NCBI GenBank assembly: GCA_009694195.1
Contig: SHVQ01000023.1
Span: forward strand, 1 to 44,339
Direction: 5' to 3'
Origin: Rhodospirillales bacterium
GTDB lineage: Bacteria > Pseudomonadota > Alphaproteobacteria > Rhodospirillales > SHVQ01
Length of the DNA stretch: 44,339 bases
Both the position numbers and the translations under genes were made by a program. The notes below the pieces were generated by a model, which was given only the letters and a program-made list of their open reading frames with translations, ran no database searches and was not told the origin of the DNA. Shown in pieces: positions 33,614-41,154 of this stretch; position 1 is the first letter of the stretch; each line of letters begins with the position of its first letter.

Positions 33614-35554
33614 TCATCCCCCCGCGGCCATACGGACCGAGTCGTTCGCCGCCGACTTGAGCGCGCGCTTCTCCTCGGCGAACGAGATGCCGGAAAAGTT
33701 CATGCCGTCGACGAAAATCTCCTGGAACTCGGGCCGGGTGGCGAGCGCCACGTGCTCGATCTTGCGCGCGAGATCGAGGGCCCGCCGCCGCTCGGTCTCG
33801 GACAGAAGCGCCATCTGGGCGCCCATCAGGGCCGCGTTGCCGACGTAGGTGATTCGCTCGATCGGAAGCGTCGGGAGCAGGCGGATTTTCACCGCGCTCT
33901 CGATGCTGATGTAGTTGCCGAACCCGCCGCACAGCATGAGCTCGGCGAGCCGTTCGTCCGGGATGCCCATGACGCGCTGGAGCATGACGACGCCGGAATA
34001 GATGGCGCTTTTCGCGAGCTGGAGCTGGCGGATGTCGCCCTGGGTCAGCACGATCTTCTCCTGGCGGCCCGAGTCTTCCTTGTGGACGAGGATGAACTCG
34101 CAGCCGTCCGGCGTGTCGACGAAGCGCTTCTGGATGGCCGGGGGCAGGATTTCCCGCCGCTCGCGGCGGAGCCGGCCGCTCGAATCGATGATCTTGGCGT
34201 CGACGAAGCGTGCGACTGCGTCGATCAGGCCGGAGCCGCAGATGCCGATCGGCGGCGCGTTGCCGATCACCGAAACATGGACGTCCGCGTCGATCGTCAC
34301 CTTCTCGATGGCGCCGACGGCGCCGCGCATGCCGTTCCGGATCTGGGCGCCCTCGAAGGCGGGGCCGGCGGGCGCCGAGCACGCCATCAGGCCGTTCTTC
34401 GAGCCCATCACCACCTCGCCGTTGGTGCCGATGTCGACGAGGGCACGCACGTTCTCGCTCTCGTAGATGCGGGTCGCGAGCACGCAGGCCATGGTGTCGG
34501 CGCCGACGAAGCCGGCGACGATCGGCAGCAGGCAGACCTGCGCGTTCGGCGCGGCCTTGAGGGGCACGTCCTTGGCCGGCAGCACGATCAGGTCGCGCAC
34601 CACCGGGGCGTAGGGTGCCAAGCCCACGTAGGTCACGTCGACGCCGAGGAAGATGTGGTGCATGCAGGTGTTGCCGACGACGACCACCTTGTAGACGTGC
34701 TCGGGCGACACCTTCGCTTTCTCGCAAGCCTCGGTGATGAAGTCGTTGATCGCGTTCAGCACCTTGGCGCGGAGCGTTTGCAGCTTCTTGGGCTCGAACT
34801 GGGCGAACGCGATGCGCGACATCAGATCGCCTCCGTAGACGGCTTGCGGGTTGACGCTGCCGACGTCGGCGAGCTGTTCGCCGGTCTTCAGGTCCATGAG
34901 GGTGCCGACGATGCTTGTGGTGCCGATGTCGAAGGCGACGCCGTAGGTGTGGGCGCTGGTGTCGCCGACCTCCACATCGATGACGCGGTCATTGAAAAGG
35001 GTGACCGTGAGCTTGCCCTTGTCGGCGCGGATCGCCGCCGGCGCCTTGCGCACGATTTCGATCGGCACGTCCGGCCGGGTCCCCGGCGGGAGCACCGCGA
35101 GAATTTCCTCCACGTCCGAGGTCTGGTGGTGCTCTTCGGTCGGCGGCTTGACCGTGACCACGTGCTTGACGATACCGGAATCGAGGGTGAGCCGGCTGTC
35201 CTCGGCCACGTCATGGACGCCGGCCAGGATCTGGTGGCCGGCCTCTTCGCGGGGCGGCATCGGCACCGCCGTGCAATCGTCGATGAGCTTGACCTGGCAG
35301 GCGAGGCGGAAGCGCTCGCGCACCTCGTCTTCGCCGAGCTGGACCTTGTCTTGGATCGTCGGCGGCGGGATATCGCCCTTCAGGACCTTGACGCGGCAGG
35401 TCCGGCAGCGCCCGCGCGCGCCGCAGGTCGCCTCGACCGGCAGGCCCGCGGTGTGGGCGGCGTCGAGCAGGGTCGCGCCGCGGGGACGTTCGACGACGTG
35501 TGTCGTGCCGCCGTCCGCCCCGACAAAAGTGACCCTGACCGTGCCGTCGTCCAT
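33614..35554 (-). CDS. RACo-like reductive activator of corrinoid proteins (2Fe-2S ferredoxin + ASKHA ATPase)
   Basis: A 646-residue two-part protein. Residues 1-100 are a plant-type 2Fe-2S ferredoxin with C44-x5-C50-x2-C53-x32-C86. A linker domain follows. The rest is the DUF4445 ASKHA-fold ATPase: the phosphate loop GVAFDIGTTSIVGTLMDL starts near 207, then VGNTCMHHIFLG, DIGTNGEVV and ICGSGLIDA. RACo of Carboxydothermus and related proteins of O-demethylases use ATP to push one electron uphill and return Co(II) to Co(I). It lies one base from the corrinoid gene before it and the cobW gene after it, an arrangement that strongly links it to that corrinoid protein. Confidence 0.95.
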   Translation of the reverse strand: MDDGTVRVTFVGADGGTTHVVERPRGATLLDAAHTAGLPVEATCGARGRCRTCRVKVLKGDIPPPTIQDKVQLGEDEVRERFRLACQVKLIDDCTAVPMPPREEAGHQILAGVHDVAEDSRLTLDSGIVKHVVTVKPPTEEHHQTSDVEEILAVLPPGTRPDVPIEIVRKAPAAIRADKGKLTVTLFNDRVIDVEVGDTSAHTYGVAFDIGTTSIVGTLMDLKTGEQLADVGSVNPQAVYGGDLMSRIAFAQFEPKKLQTLRAKVLNAINDFITEACEKAKVSPEHVYKVVVVGNTCMHHIFLGVDVTYVGLAPYAPVVRDLIVLPAKDVPLKAAPNAQVCLLPIVAGFVGADTMACVLATRIYESENVRALVDIGTNGEVVMGSKNGLMACSAPAGPAFEGAQIRNGMRGAVGAIEKVTIDADVHVSVIGNAPPIGICGSGLIDAVARFVDAKIIDSSGRLRRERREILPPAIQKRFVDTPDGCEFILVHKEDSGRQEKIVLTQGDIRQLQLAKSAIYSGVVMLQRVMGIPDERLAELMLCGGFGNYISIESAVKIRLLPTLPIERITYVGNAALMGAQMALLSETERRRALDLARKIEHVALATRPEFQEIFVDGMNFSGISFAEEKRALKSAANDSVRMAAGG

Positions 35555-35555
35555 C

Positions 35556-36263
35556 TCAGGCCCAGGCCTCCCGCGGTTCCTTGACCAGCCTGAGCGCGAG
35601 GCGCACGGCCTCGACCGCGTCCTTGCCCCAGCCGTCGGCGCCGCACTCGTCCGCCCATTCCTGCGAGGTCGGCGCGCCGCCGATCAGGATATGGACCTTC
35701 TGGCGGTGGCCGGCCTTGATGAACTCCTCGATCGTGACCTTCTGGTAGTAGACGGTGGTCGAGAGCAGCGCCGAAAATCCGACGAGATTGGCCTTCTCGT
35801 TTTTCGCCGCTTCAATGAACTTGTCCGGGTGCACGTCGGTGCCGAGGTTGATCATCTTGAAGCCCGCGTTCTCGAGCATGATCGTCACGATCGACTGGCC
35901 GATGTCGTGCATGTCGCCGAGCACGGTGCCCATGACGAACGTGCCGACCGGCTTCTCGGCCATCGCCGCGAGCAGCGGGCGGATGAGCGCGAGGCCGACC
36001 TTCATGGCGCGGGCCGTGATCAGCATCTCCGGGATGAAGATGATCTGGGCGCTGAAGCGGTCGCTTTGCAGATCGAAGCCGGGGAATAGGCCGTCGTCGA
36101 GGATCACCCGCGGATCGATCTTGGCGTCGATCGCTTCCTTGACCCTCTGGCCGGAGTAATGGTGATCGCCGGACTCGACGGCGTCCCACAACGTCTTCCA
36201 TTCCCACCCCTGCGGTGCGCGGGACTCCCATCCCTGGGGAATTTTCAAACCTGGCTCGGACAT
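35556..36263 (-). CDS. Methyl-accepting corrinoid protein (module 2)
   Basis: A 235-residue cobalamin carrier of the MtaC/MtvC type. An unusual Trp/Pro-rich leader (WESRAPQGWEWKTLW, residues 12-26) precedes the helical cap (YSGQRVKEAIDAKIDPR, then IIFIPEMLITARAM). The Rossmann domain has D117-x-H119-x-x-G122 (GDMHDIGQ) with H119 as axial ligand, then GFSALLSTT and GGAPTSQEWADECGADGWG. It is shorter than the module 1 protein and lacks its Gln/Ala tail. Gaps are 22 bases to the UroD-type gene and 1 base to the RACo gene. Confidence 0.94.
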   Translation of the reverse strand: MSEPGLKIPQGWESRAPQGWEWKTLWDAVESGDHHYSGQRVKEAIDAKIDPRVILDDGLFPGFDLQSDRFSAQIIFIPEMLITARAMKVGLALIRPLLAAMAEKPVGTFVMGTVLGDMHDIGQSIVTIMLENAGFKMINLGTDVHPDKFIEAAKNEKANLVGFSALLSTTVYYQKVTIEEFIKAGHRQKVHILIGGAPTSQEWADECGADGWGKDAVEAVRLALRLVKEPREAWA

Positions 36264-36285
36264 CGTGATGTCTTTCGTTCCGTTG

Positions 36286-37455
36286 TCAATTCAAGGGATA
36301 TTTGCCGTAGACGCCGAACTCGCGCTGGGCCTCGATCATCGCGTAGATGTTCTGGACCGGCACGTCGGCGAGGATGTAGTGCGACGGCGAGAAGATGTAA
36401 CCGCCGCCGACCGCCAGGTTCTTCATCACGTCGAGCACGCCCTGGCGAACGATCTCGACTTGGCCGCGTGGCAGCAGCCGCTGCACGTCGAGGCCGCCGA
36501 CCAGCGCCAAGTCCTTGCCGTACTTCTGCTTGATCCCGACCTGGTCCTTGAGGCCGCCGGTCGGCTGCATCAGGCCGGACAGGTTCACGCCGAGATCGAT
36601 CTCGTCGGGCAGGATCGGCGAGTAGTCGCCGCACGAGTGCAGCTTGATGAAGATGTCCGGGTTCTCCTTGCGGTATGCCTTGAACATGGAGTCGAAGCGC
36701 GGTTTCGCCAGCTCCCGCCACTGCTTCGGCGACACCATCATCGCCTGCTGGGCGCCGACGTCGTCGCCGACGCGGATCATGTCGGCGCCTCTCCGGATCG
36801 CGTTCAGGCCGATCTGGGTGTAGTAATCGGTGAGCCCGTCGAGCACGCCCTTCACCAGCTCCGGCTCGTCGAACATGTAGAGGAAGAAGTTCTGCGTGCC
36901 GACGATGTGGGCGTAGGCCGCCTCGATCAGGGTCGAGGACAGGTCGACGATGATGAAGTTGTCGTCCTGGTAGCGCTTGCAGATATCGTTGATGGGATCG
37001 AGTAACGCCGGGTCGTTCGGGTCCGGCCACTTATAGTTCTTGAAGTCCTCCATCGACTTGATCGGATGGTGCTTGGGAAAATTCTCCGGCACCACCTTGG
37101 CGGGACCCCAGAAGTCCTGGGTCTTCTTGAACTCCGTCTCTTCTTCAGCCGTGCGGCCCTGCAGCCCGCTCTTGCCGTAACCGACGCCGAAATGGTTGAA
37201 CCAGGTCTCGCCGATCGCGATGTGGCGGTGCGAGAAGTCGGCGTTGATGCCGATCTGGTAGATGATGGCGTCGTTGCCGAGCCGGAGCTCCAGCTCCGGG
37301 TTGTGCTTGCGGCCCGTCGAGGCGTCGGCGATGCCGTAGACCCGGGCGAGCTTCGCCTTGGCTTCGTGCTTCATCCGATAGAGCACGGGCACGCGGTCGG
37401 TGGGCTCGTGGCGCAGCGTTCGAATAAATCGGTCGCGGGGTTTCAATTCTTTCAT
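36286..37455 (-). CDS. UroD-family corrinoid methyltransferase (module 2)
   Basis: A 389-residue TIM-barrel methyltransferase of the UroD-like group, related to the copy at 21309 but shorter by 62 residues. The zinc motif is H273-x-C275 (KLHSCGDY). The place of the third cysteine carries GGGYIFSPSH, as in the other copy. Shared C-terminal features are LVGGLDVQRLLP and VYGKYPLN. The N-terminal KPRDRFIRTLRHEPTDRVPV is typical of MT-I proteins rather than heme enzymes. ATG 37455 has AGAGGAA upstream; the longer frame to 37866 reads out of frame through the preceding gene and is not a fusion. It should transfer a methyl group from an unknown donor to the module 2 corrinoid protein. Confidence 0.9.
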   Translation of the reverse strand: MKELKPRDRFIRTLRHEPTDRVPVLYRMKHEAKAKLARVYGIADASTGRKHNPELELRLGNDAIIYQIGINADFSHRHIAIGETWFNHFGVGYGKSGLQGRTAEEETEFKKTQDFWGPAKVVPENFPKHHPIKSMEDFKNYKWPDPNDPALLDPINDICKRYQDDNFIIVDLSSTLIEAAYAHIVGTQNFFLYMFDEPELVKGVLDGLTDYYTQIGLNAIRRGADMIRVGDDVGAQQAMMVSPKQWRELAKPRFDSMFKAYRKENPDIFIKLHSCGDYSPILPDEIDLGVNLSGLMQPTGGLKDQVGIKQKYGKDLALVGGLDVQRLLPRGQVEIVRQGVLDVMKNLAVGGGYIFSPSHYILADVPVQNIYAMIEAQREFGVYGKYPLN

Positions 37456-37484
37456 GGCTTTTTCCTCTGGGATTCCTGTGAGCG

Positions 37485-38471
37485 TTATGCCGCGGCCTTG
37501 AGCGCGCGGGCGTATTTCAGATATTGGACCGAGTACTCGTCTTTGCCGAAGAGCGCGCGCGACGCAAAGTGGAACGCGTTGAATTCCGCCGGCGGGTTCA
37601 TGATCGGATCGATCATCAGCGCATCGCAGCCGGCCAGGATCGAGAGCTGGAGAAACACCTGGTTCAGGAGCTTGCGGTTCGGCAGCCCGAACGAAACGTT
37701 GCTGTGGCCGCCGAAGATGTGGACGGCGGGATAGCGGGTCCTGAGCTCGCGCACGGCATCGAGATAATGGTTGCCGAAATCGGGGCCGGCGCCGATCGGG
37801 AACACGAGCGGGTCGAGAAAGCGATCCTCCATCGGGATGCCGCCGGCGTCCATCATCTCCATGCACTTGGTCAGGTTCTGGACGCGTTGCTCCGCGTTCT
37901 GCGGCATGCCGCGCTGGCCGCTGGCGTTGGTCAACAGCAGCGCCTTGCGGTCCTTCGCCATGACCACCAGCTCCTGGCGGCCCGGCTCCAGATTGAATGA
38001 GTTGATCGCGGGCCGGCTCTTCGAGCCGTCGTGCACCTCGAGGCCCGCGTAGATGGTCTTGGAGTCCGAGGAATCAACGGTCACGACCGCGTCGGTGATG
38101 GACTGAGCCATCTTCACCAGCGACCGGATCCACTCGAAGCGCTCTTCCGGGTAGACGGACATCTCGTCGACGCAGAGATCGATGATGTGCGCGCCTTGCC
38201 GCTCCTGGTTCTTGATCGCCCAGGTGATGTAGTTCATGTCGTTTTTGCGGAGCGCCTGCCCGATGTGCGGGATCATGAACGTATTTCGCTGCGCCGGATC
38301 CTTGGGCACGATATCCGTGCAGTCGAGAACGCGCTTGTTGCCGGAAAGATCGACGTAGCCGATGCCGACCTTGCCGTCGTCGTGAACCACCTTCGGGTTG
38401 TTGGCCTTGATCTTGCGGGTAGCGTTGAAGTTCTCCCCGATGACGATGAGCCCGTTGCCCTTGACCTTCAT
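37485..38471 (-). CDS. Methyltetrahydrofolate:corrinoid methyltransferase (pterin-binding MT-II)
   Basis: A 328-residue DHPS-like barrel that passes methyl groups between corrinoid and tetrahydrofolate, the job of CmuB, MtvA or AcsE. Visible pterin-binding motifs are VIGENFNATRK, HIIDLCVDE, VTVDSSDS, NSFNLEPGRQ and GGHSNVSFGLPNR, the last nearly invariant in this family. The start ATG 38471 leads into KVKGNGLIVIGENFN; the frame to 38495 adds eight unlikely residues. It sits between the MetH-activation-like gene (20 bases) and the UroD-type gene (29 bases). As the only such enzyme in the window, it may serve both corrinoid modules. Confidence 0.95.
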   Translation of the reverse strand: MKVKGNGLIVIGENFNATRKIKANNPKVVHDDGKVGIGYVDLSGNKRVLDCTDIVPKDPAQRNTFMIPHIGQALRKNDMNYITWAIKNQERQGAHIIDLCVDEMSVYPEERFEWIRSLVKMAQSITDAVVTVDSSDSKTIYAGLEVHDGSKSRPAINSFNLEPGRQELVVMAKDRKALLLTNASGQRGMPQNAEQRVQNLTKCMEMMDAGGIPMEDRFLDPLVFPIGAGPDFGNHYLDAVRELRTRYPAVHIFGGHSNVSFGLPNRKLLNQVFLQLSILAGCDALMIDPIMNPPAEFNAFHFASRALFGKDEYSVQYLKYARALKAAA

Positions 38472-38491
38472 TATCCTGTGCCTGTGTCCTA

Positions 38492-39181
38492 TCAACTAAC
38501 CGGCGCGAGGCCAAAAATGCCCGTGCGGGACATTTTCGGCAGCATGGCGCAGCTTTCGAGCAGCCGGACGGGAAGATCGATGCCCGAGAACACTTGGAAA
38601 ATCTGCCGCTGCTCTTCCAAAGCCCAGGGAGTTTCCCGGCCGTCGACGCGGTAGCTGTAACCCGGAGCCATGCGGCAGGAGACTCGCTCGCCGTGAGGCC
38701 GTACCAGGGCCCGCAGGAAATCGCTGAACTGCTTTGTCGTTTGTTCGATCCCGAGCCAGCCGCAGGTTTCAAGGAAGAGGGCGTCCAGGGGCTCGAAACG
38801 GCCCATGCGGTCCATGCTCGCGATCACCTCGTCGTCAAGCCGCGCGCCCATGGTCGCGATCGCAACGACGACCGCGCGCGCATCGGCGAGGTGGCGTTCG
38901 AAGGCTGCGCAGGAAAATTTGACGCCGTTTTCGAGCACGAGCACGCCTTCGGCGACGGGACCGATGGCGACCCGCCGATAGTGAATTTCCGGGACAATGA
39001 GCTCTTCGGCCCGCCTGGCGACGCTTTCGGCGGCCTCGCGGATTGCCGGCCGCACCTTTTCCAGGTCCTTATAGCCCTGCAAACGCAAGATGCTCTCCGG
39101 CCGGATGGCAATCCGGCTGGGACGGAAGACGCCGCAATTGCTGGAGAAACCGTGCCCTTCGGGGATCGTGGCCAATTGCAT
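38492..39181 (-). CDS. MetH activation-domain-like protein (corrinoid reactivation candidate)
   Basis: A 229-residue protein. The C-terminal half has the pattern of the S-adenosylmethionine-dependent reactivation domain of methionine synthase: CRMAPGYSY (matching the RxAPGYP SAM motif), then a helix and SCAMLPKMSRTGIFG. The N-terminal half (FRPSRIAIRPESILRLQGY, RAVVVAIATMGARLDDEV) is family-specific. It lacks cobalamin and substrate domains, so it may work on the operon's corrinoid proteins as a separate subunit. I chose ATG 39181; a TTG at 39217 adds 12 residues but lies on the predicted -35 box. If the promoter at 39188-39217 is right, the message is leaderless. First gene of the operon. 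Confidence 0.8.
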   Translation of the reverse strand: MQLATIPEGHGFSSNCGVFRPSRIAIRPESILRLQGYKDLEKVRPAIREAAESVARRAEELIVPEIHYRRVAIGPVAEGVLVLENGVKFSCAAFERHLADARAVVVAIATMGARLDDEVIASMDRMGRFEPLDALFLETCGWLGIEQTTKQFSDFLRALVRPHGERVSCRMAPGYSYRVDGRETPWALEEQRQIFQVFSGIDLPVRLLESCAMLPKMSRTGIFGLAPVS

Positions 39182-39185
39182 GCCA

Positions 39186-39208
39186 AGAATATATTTTATG
39201 TATATTCT
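39186..39208. promoter_or_regulatory. Palindromic operator candidate over the operon promoter
   Basis: AGAATATA-TTTTATG-TATATTCT is a perfect 8+8 inverted repeat around seven bases. It covers the proposed -10 box and start-site side of the corrinoid operon. A dimeric regulator such as the GntR protein encoded at the operon end could bind here, although the repeat is more AT-rich than classic FadR-type sites. Confidence 0.5.
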
Positions 39209-39217
39209 CCGAGTCAA
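39188..39217 (-). promoter_or_regulatory. Sigma70-type promoter of the corrinoid operon
   Basis: On the minus strand TTGACT (39217-39212) and TATATT (39193-39188) are separated by 18 bases. The expected start site falls at about 39181-39182, on the ATG of the first gene, suggesting a leaderless transcript. The patch is strikingly AT-rich in a GC-rich neighbourhood. Confidence 0.55.
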
Positions 39218-39272
39218 CCACCCGAGGAGCTTGAGTTACGGGCATTGACGCATGCCCCTCTGCGTCAGGGGA

Positions 39273-39563
39273 TCAGCCGGCAGGCCTCTTCAAGGCCTCA
39301 TCCCGAATTTTGGGAAAGTTGGCCTCGAACTCGCCCGCAAGCTGCTTGGCGACCTCGTCGGCGCTCCCCGGGCGCTCCTGTTTCGGGGTCTTGTTCCACT
39401 CATCCAGATAGGCATCGGTCCCGGCCAGCTTGCGCACCATGGCCGCTTGATCGATCAGGGCCTGAAATTTCGGGCTCAGTTGCTCCTTGTGCACGCCCTT
39501 CTCATCGCGGGCTTCGACTATGGACGGGATTTCCTGCCAGCAGAGAACTTGATAGGTCGCCAT
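39273..39563 (-). CDS. Small 'virulence factor' (PF13769-type) protein linked to corrinoid genes
   Basis: A 96-residue soluble protein. The start MATYQVLCWQEIPSIVEARDEKGVHKEQL, the middle KFQALIDQAAM and GTDAYLDEW match the small alphaproteobacterial family named 'virulence factor' (PF13769) by eye. The name has little experimental meaning. Homologues are, from memory, often next to methyl-H4folate methyltransferase genes, as here. ATG 39563 has AAGAAGGTG upstream. It is transcribed in the same direction as the operon but is separated by 91 bases that include the operon promoter. Function unknown. Confidence 0.75.
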   Translation of the reverse strand: MATYQVLCWQEIPSIVEARDEKGVHKEQLSPKFQALIDQAAMVRKLAGTDAYLDEWNKTPKQERPGSADEVAKQLAGEFEANFPKIRDEALKRPAG

Positions 39564-39732
39564 CGCGCGCACCTTCTTTTAAGCTCTTATGATCCGACGT
39601 CGTCGCTTGAGTATACTTGAAATCACTTGCGCACAATCGCGAACGGTAGCGGCGCCCGATGTGCCGCCGGGCGAAAAAGCCTGGGAATATTAAGGGCCAT
39701 GCACGGTTCGCCGCCGCCCATGCCGAGGTCGA

Positions 39733-40428
39733 ATGCGGGAAGCGATCACCCCTGAACGACAAATCGCTGCAGGCCACGTCCCTGCCGCCGAGGCCCGCGC
39801 CTTCATCATCCGGCACACAACTGTCGCAGCCCCGCCCGCCTGCCCGGAAATATCCCTCCGGCTGGCACCGGACCTGATCGCGCTTTGGGAGGCGATGGAA
39901 ACGACGTTCGGGGGCGTGCGGCCAACGCCCTTCTGGGCGCACGCCTGGGTCGGCGGCCAGGCGCTTGCGCGCTATCTCCTGGATACGCCGGCGGTGGTCG
40001 CGGGCCGGCGGATCCTCGATTTCGGCGCCGGCGGCGGCGTGGTCGCGATCGCGGCGGGCAAGGCGGGTGCGGCCACAGTGACCGCCTGCGATATCGACCC
40101 CATGGCACGCGCCGCCGTCCCTCTGAACGCCGAGCTCAACCGGGTTCCGGTGGAGGTCGTCGCGGACGAATTGCTCGGCCGCGAGCTCGAGTCCGATCTC
40201 GTCGTGCTCGCCGGCGACGTCTGGTACGAGCGCCATCTCGCGGAGCGCGCGACGCTCTGGCTCCGTCGTCTCGCCGCGGGCGGCCACACGGTTCTGGTCG
40301 GCGACAAGCGCCGCGCGTTCTTTCCGAAGTCGGGCTTGGAACCGCTCGCGATGTTCGAGCTTGCGACATCGACTGATGTGGAGCCGGATACATCGTCGCC
40401 TGCCGGTGTATGGCGGGTACAGCCTTGA
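39733..40428 (+). CDS. SAM-dependent methyltransferase of the ETF-beta lysine methyltransferase type
   Basis: A 231-residue class I methyltransferase. SAM motif I is LDFGAGGGVVAIAAGKAGA, motif II DIDPMARAAVPLNAELN, and the late motif GDVWYERH. The upstream TPFWAHAWVGGQALARYLLD is the hallmark of the METTL20/ETFBKMT group, whose bacterial members methylate ETF beta or ribosomal proteins (PrmA relatives). GAGG is four bases before ATG 39733. It is divergent from the small PF13769-type gene; the 169 bases between (39564-39732) should hold both promoters. Confidence 0.85.
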   Translation: MREAITPERQIAAGHVPAAEARAFIIRHTTVAAPPACPEISLRLAPDLIALWEAMETTFGGVRPTPFWAHAWVGGQALARYLLDTPAVVAGRRILDFGAGGGVVAIAAGKAGAATVTACDIDPMARAAVPLNAELNRVPVEVVADELLGRELESDLVVLAGDVWYERHLAERATLWLRRLAAGGHTVLVGDKRRAFFPKSGLEPLAMFELATSTDVEPDTSSPAGVWRVQP

Positions 40429-40587
40429 CACGTGGATGCGCCGCTGCAGGGGCCCATGCCGCCACATGCCCCCATGCGCAAAGTACATGTCCAAAGGCTC
40501 GGGCCGAATAGCTATTGTGCTGCGGCGTTGCCTGACGGCGGCGTCCCGCTACAATGGCCGACGACGCTCGCAGAGGGAGAATACAAG

Positions 40588-41154
40588 ATGGCCTATGTGC
40601 GATTTCCGGTCCCTGAATTCAGCCAAAAGGAATTCAAGGACATGGCGTGGTCGCCGCCCGAGTTCGCGGGGGACGCGGAGATCAAGCGCCTGATCGAGGG
40701 CCAGAAAGCAGGGGATGCCGCGGTCTACGGCGCATATCCCGTCAAGCCTTCCGACGCCTTCTTCGAGAGACTCAATGTCCGGGGCGACCACCGTCACGCG
40801 GTGATGTGCGTGCTGCCGAAAAAACCGGTAAAGCTCTTGGGTCGCTCTCACGCCTGGTACATCCAGCGCGGGATCATCGTCGATTCGCTCGATCCCGCAA
40901 CCATGAAGACGGTCATCGACTGGCGGACGCCGCGCCCCATAAGCACACGTCTCGGGCCCGACAACGGCGTTACCGTCGAGGGCGGCGTCCTCTACGCCGT
41001 CGCCTGCCGCAAGTATGGCGATCACTGGGTCGGCAACCGCACCATCGCCGACAACGCATGGAAAAAGGGGCAGGGGTTCCGCATCCTTTCCGCATCGGTC
41101 GAGGACATCAACGACTTCCACGAAGTCTATCTCGCGTTCGAGTGGGGAGCGTGA
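40588..41154 (+). CDS. Protein of unknown function, first gene of a Rieske-containing unit
   Basis: A 188-residue protein with no signal peptide or membrane segment. I do not recognise a family. Features are an acidic, aromatic N-terminus (EFSQKEFKDMAWSPPEF), HRHAVMCVLPKKPVKLLG and a closing strand FHEVYLAFEWGA. Two isolated cysteines (CVLP, ACRKYG) do not form a known cluster motif. AGGGAGAA precedes ATG 40588, and the stop overlaps the start of the Rieske gene, so the two are made together. It could be the oxidase or binding partner of that ferredoxin. Confidence 0.75.
   Translation: MAYVRFPVPEFSQKEFKDMAWSPPEFAGDAEIKRLIEGQKAGDAAVYGAYPVKPSDAFFERLNVRGDHRHAVMCVLPKKPVKLLGRSHAWYIQRGIIVDSLDPATMKTVIDWRTPRPISTRLGPDNGVTVEGGVLYAVACRKYGDHWVGNRTIADNAWKKGQGFRILSASVEDINDFHEVYLAFEWGA

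Noticed and set aside
33290..35584. 764-residue plus-strand open frame over the cobW/RACo genes
   Set aside because: It is antisense to two proteins with clear motifs and is rich in Asp/Arg/His/Ala with no domain; a GC-driven shadow.
37456..37866. Possible N-terminal extension or fusion on the second UroD-type protein
   Set aside because: The extension overlaps the pterin methyltransferase in another frame, is Arg/Pro-rich, and the internal ATG has a good ribosome-binding site.
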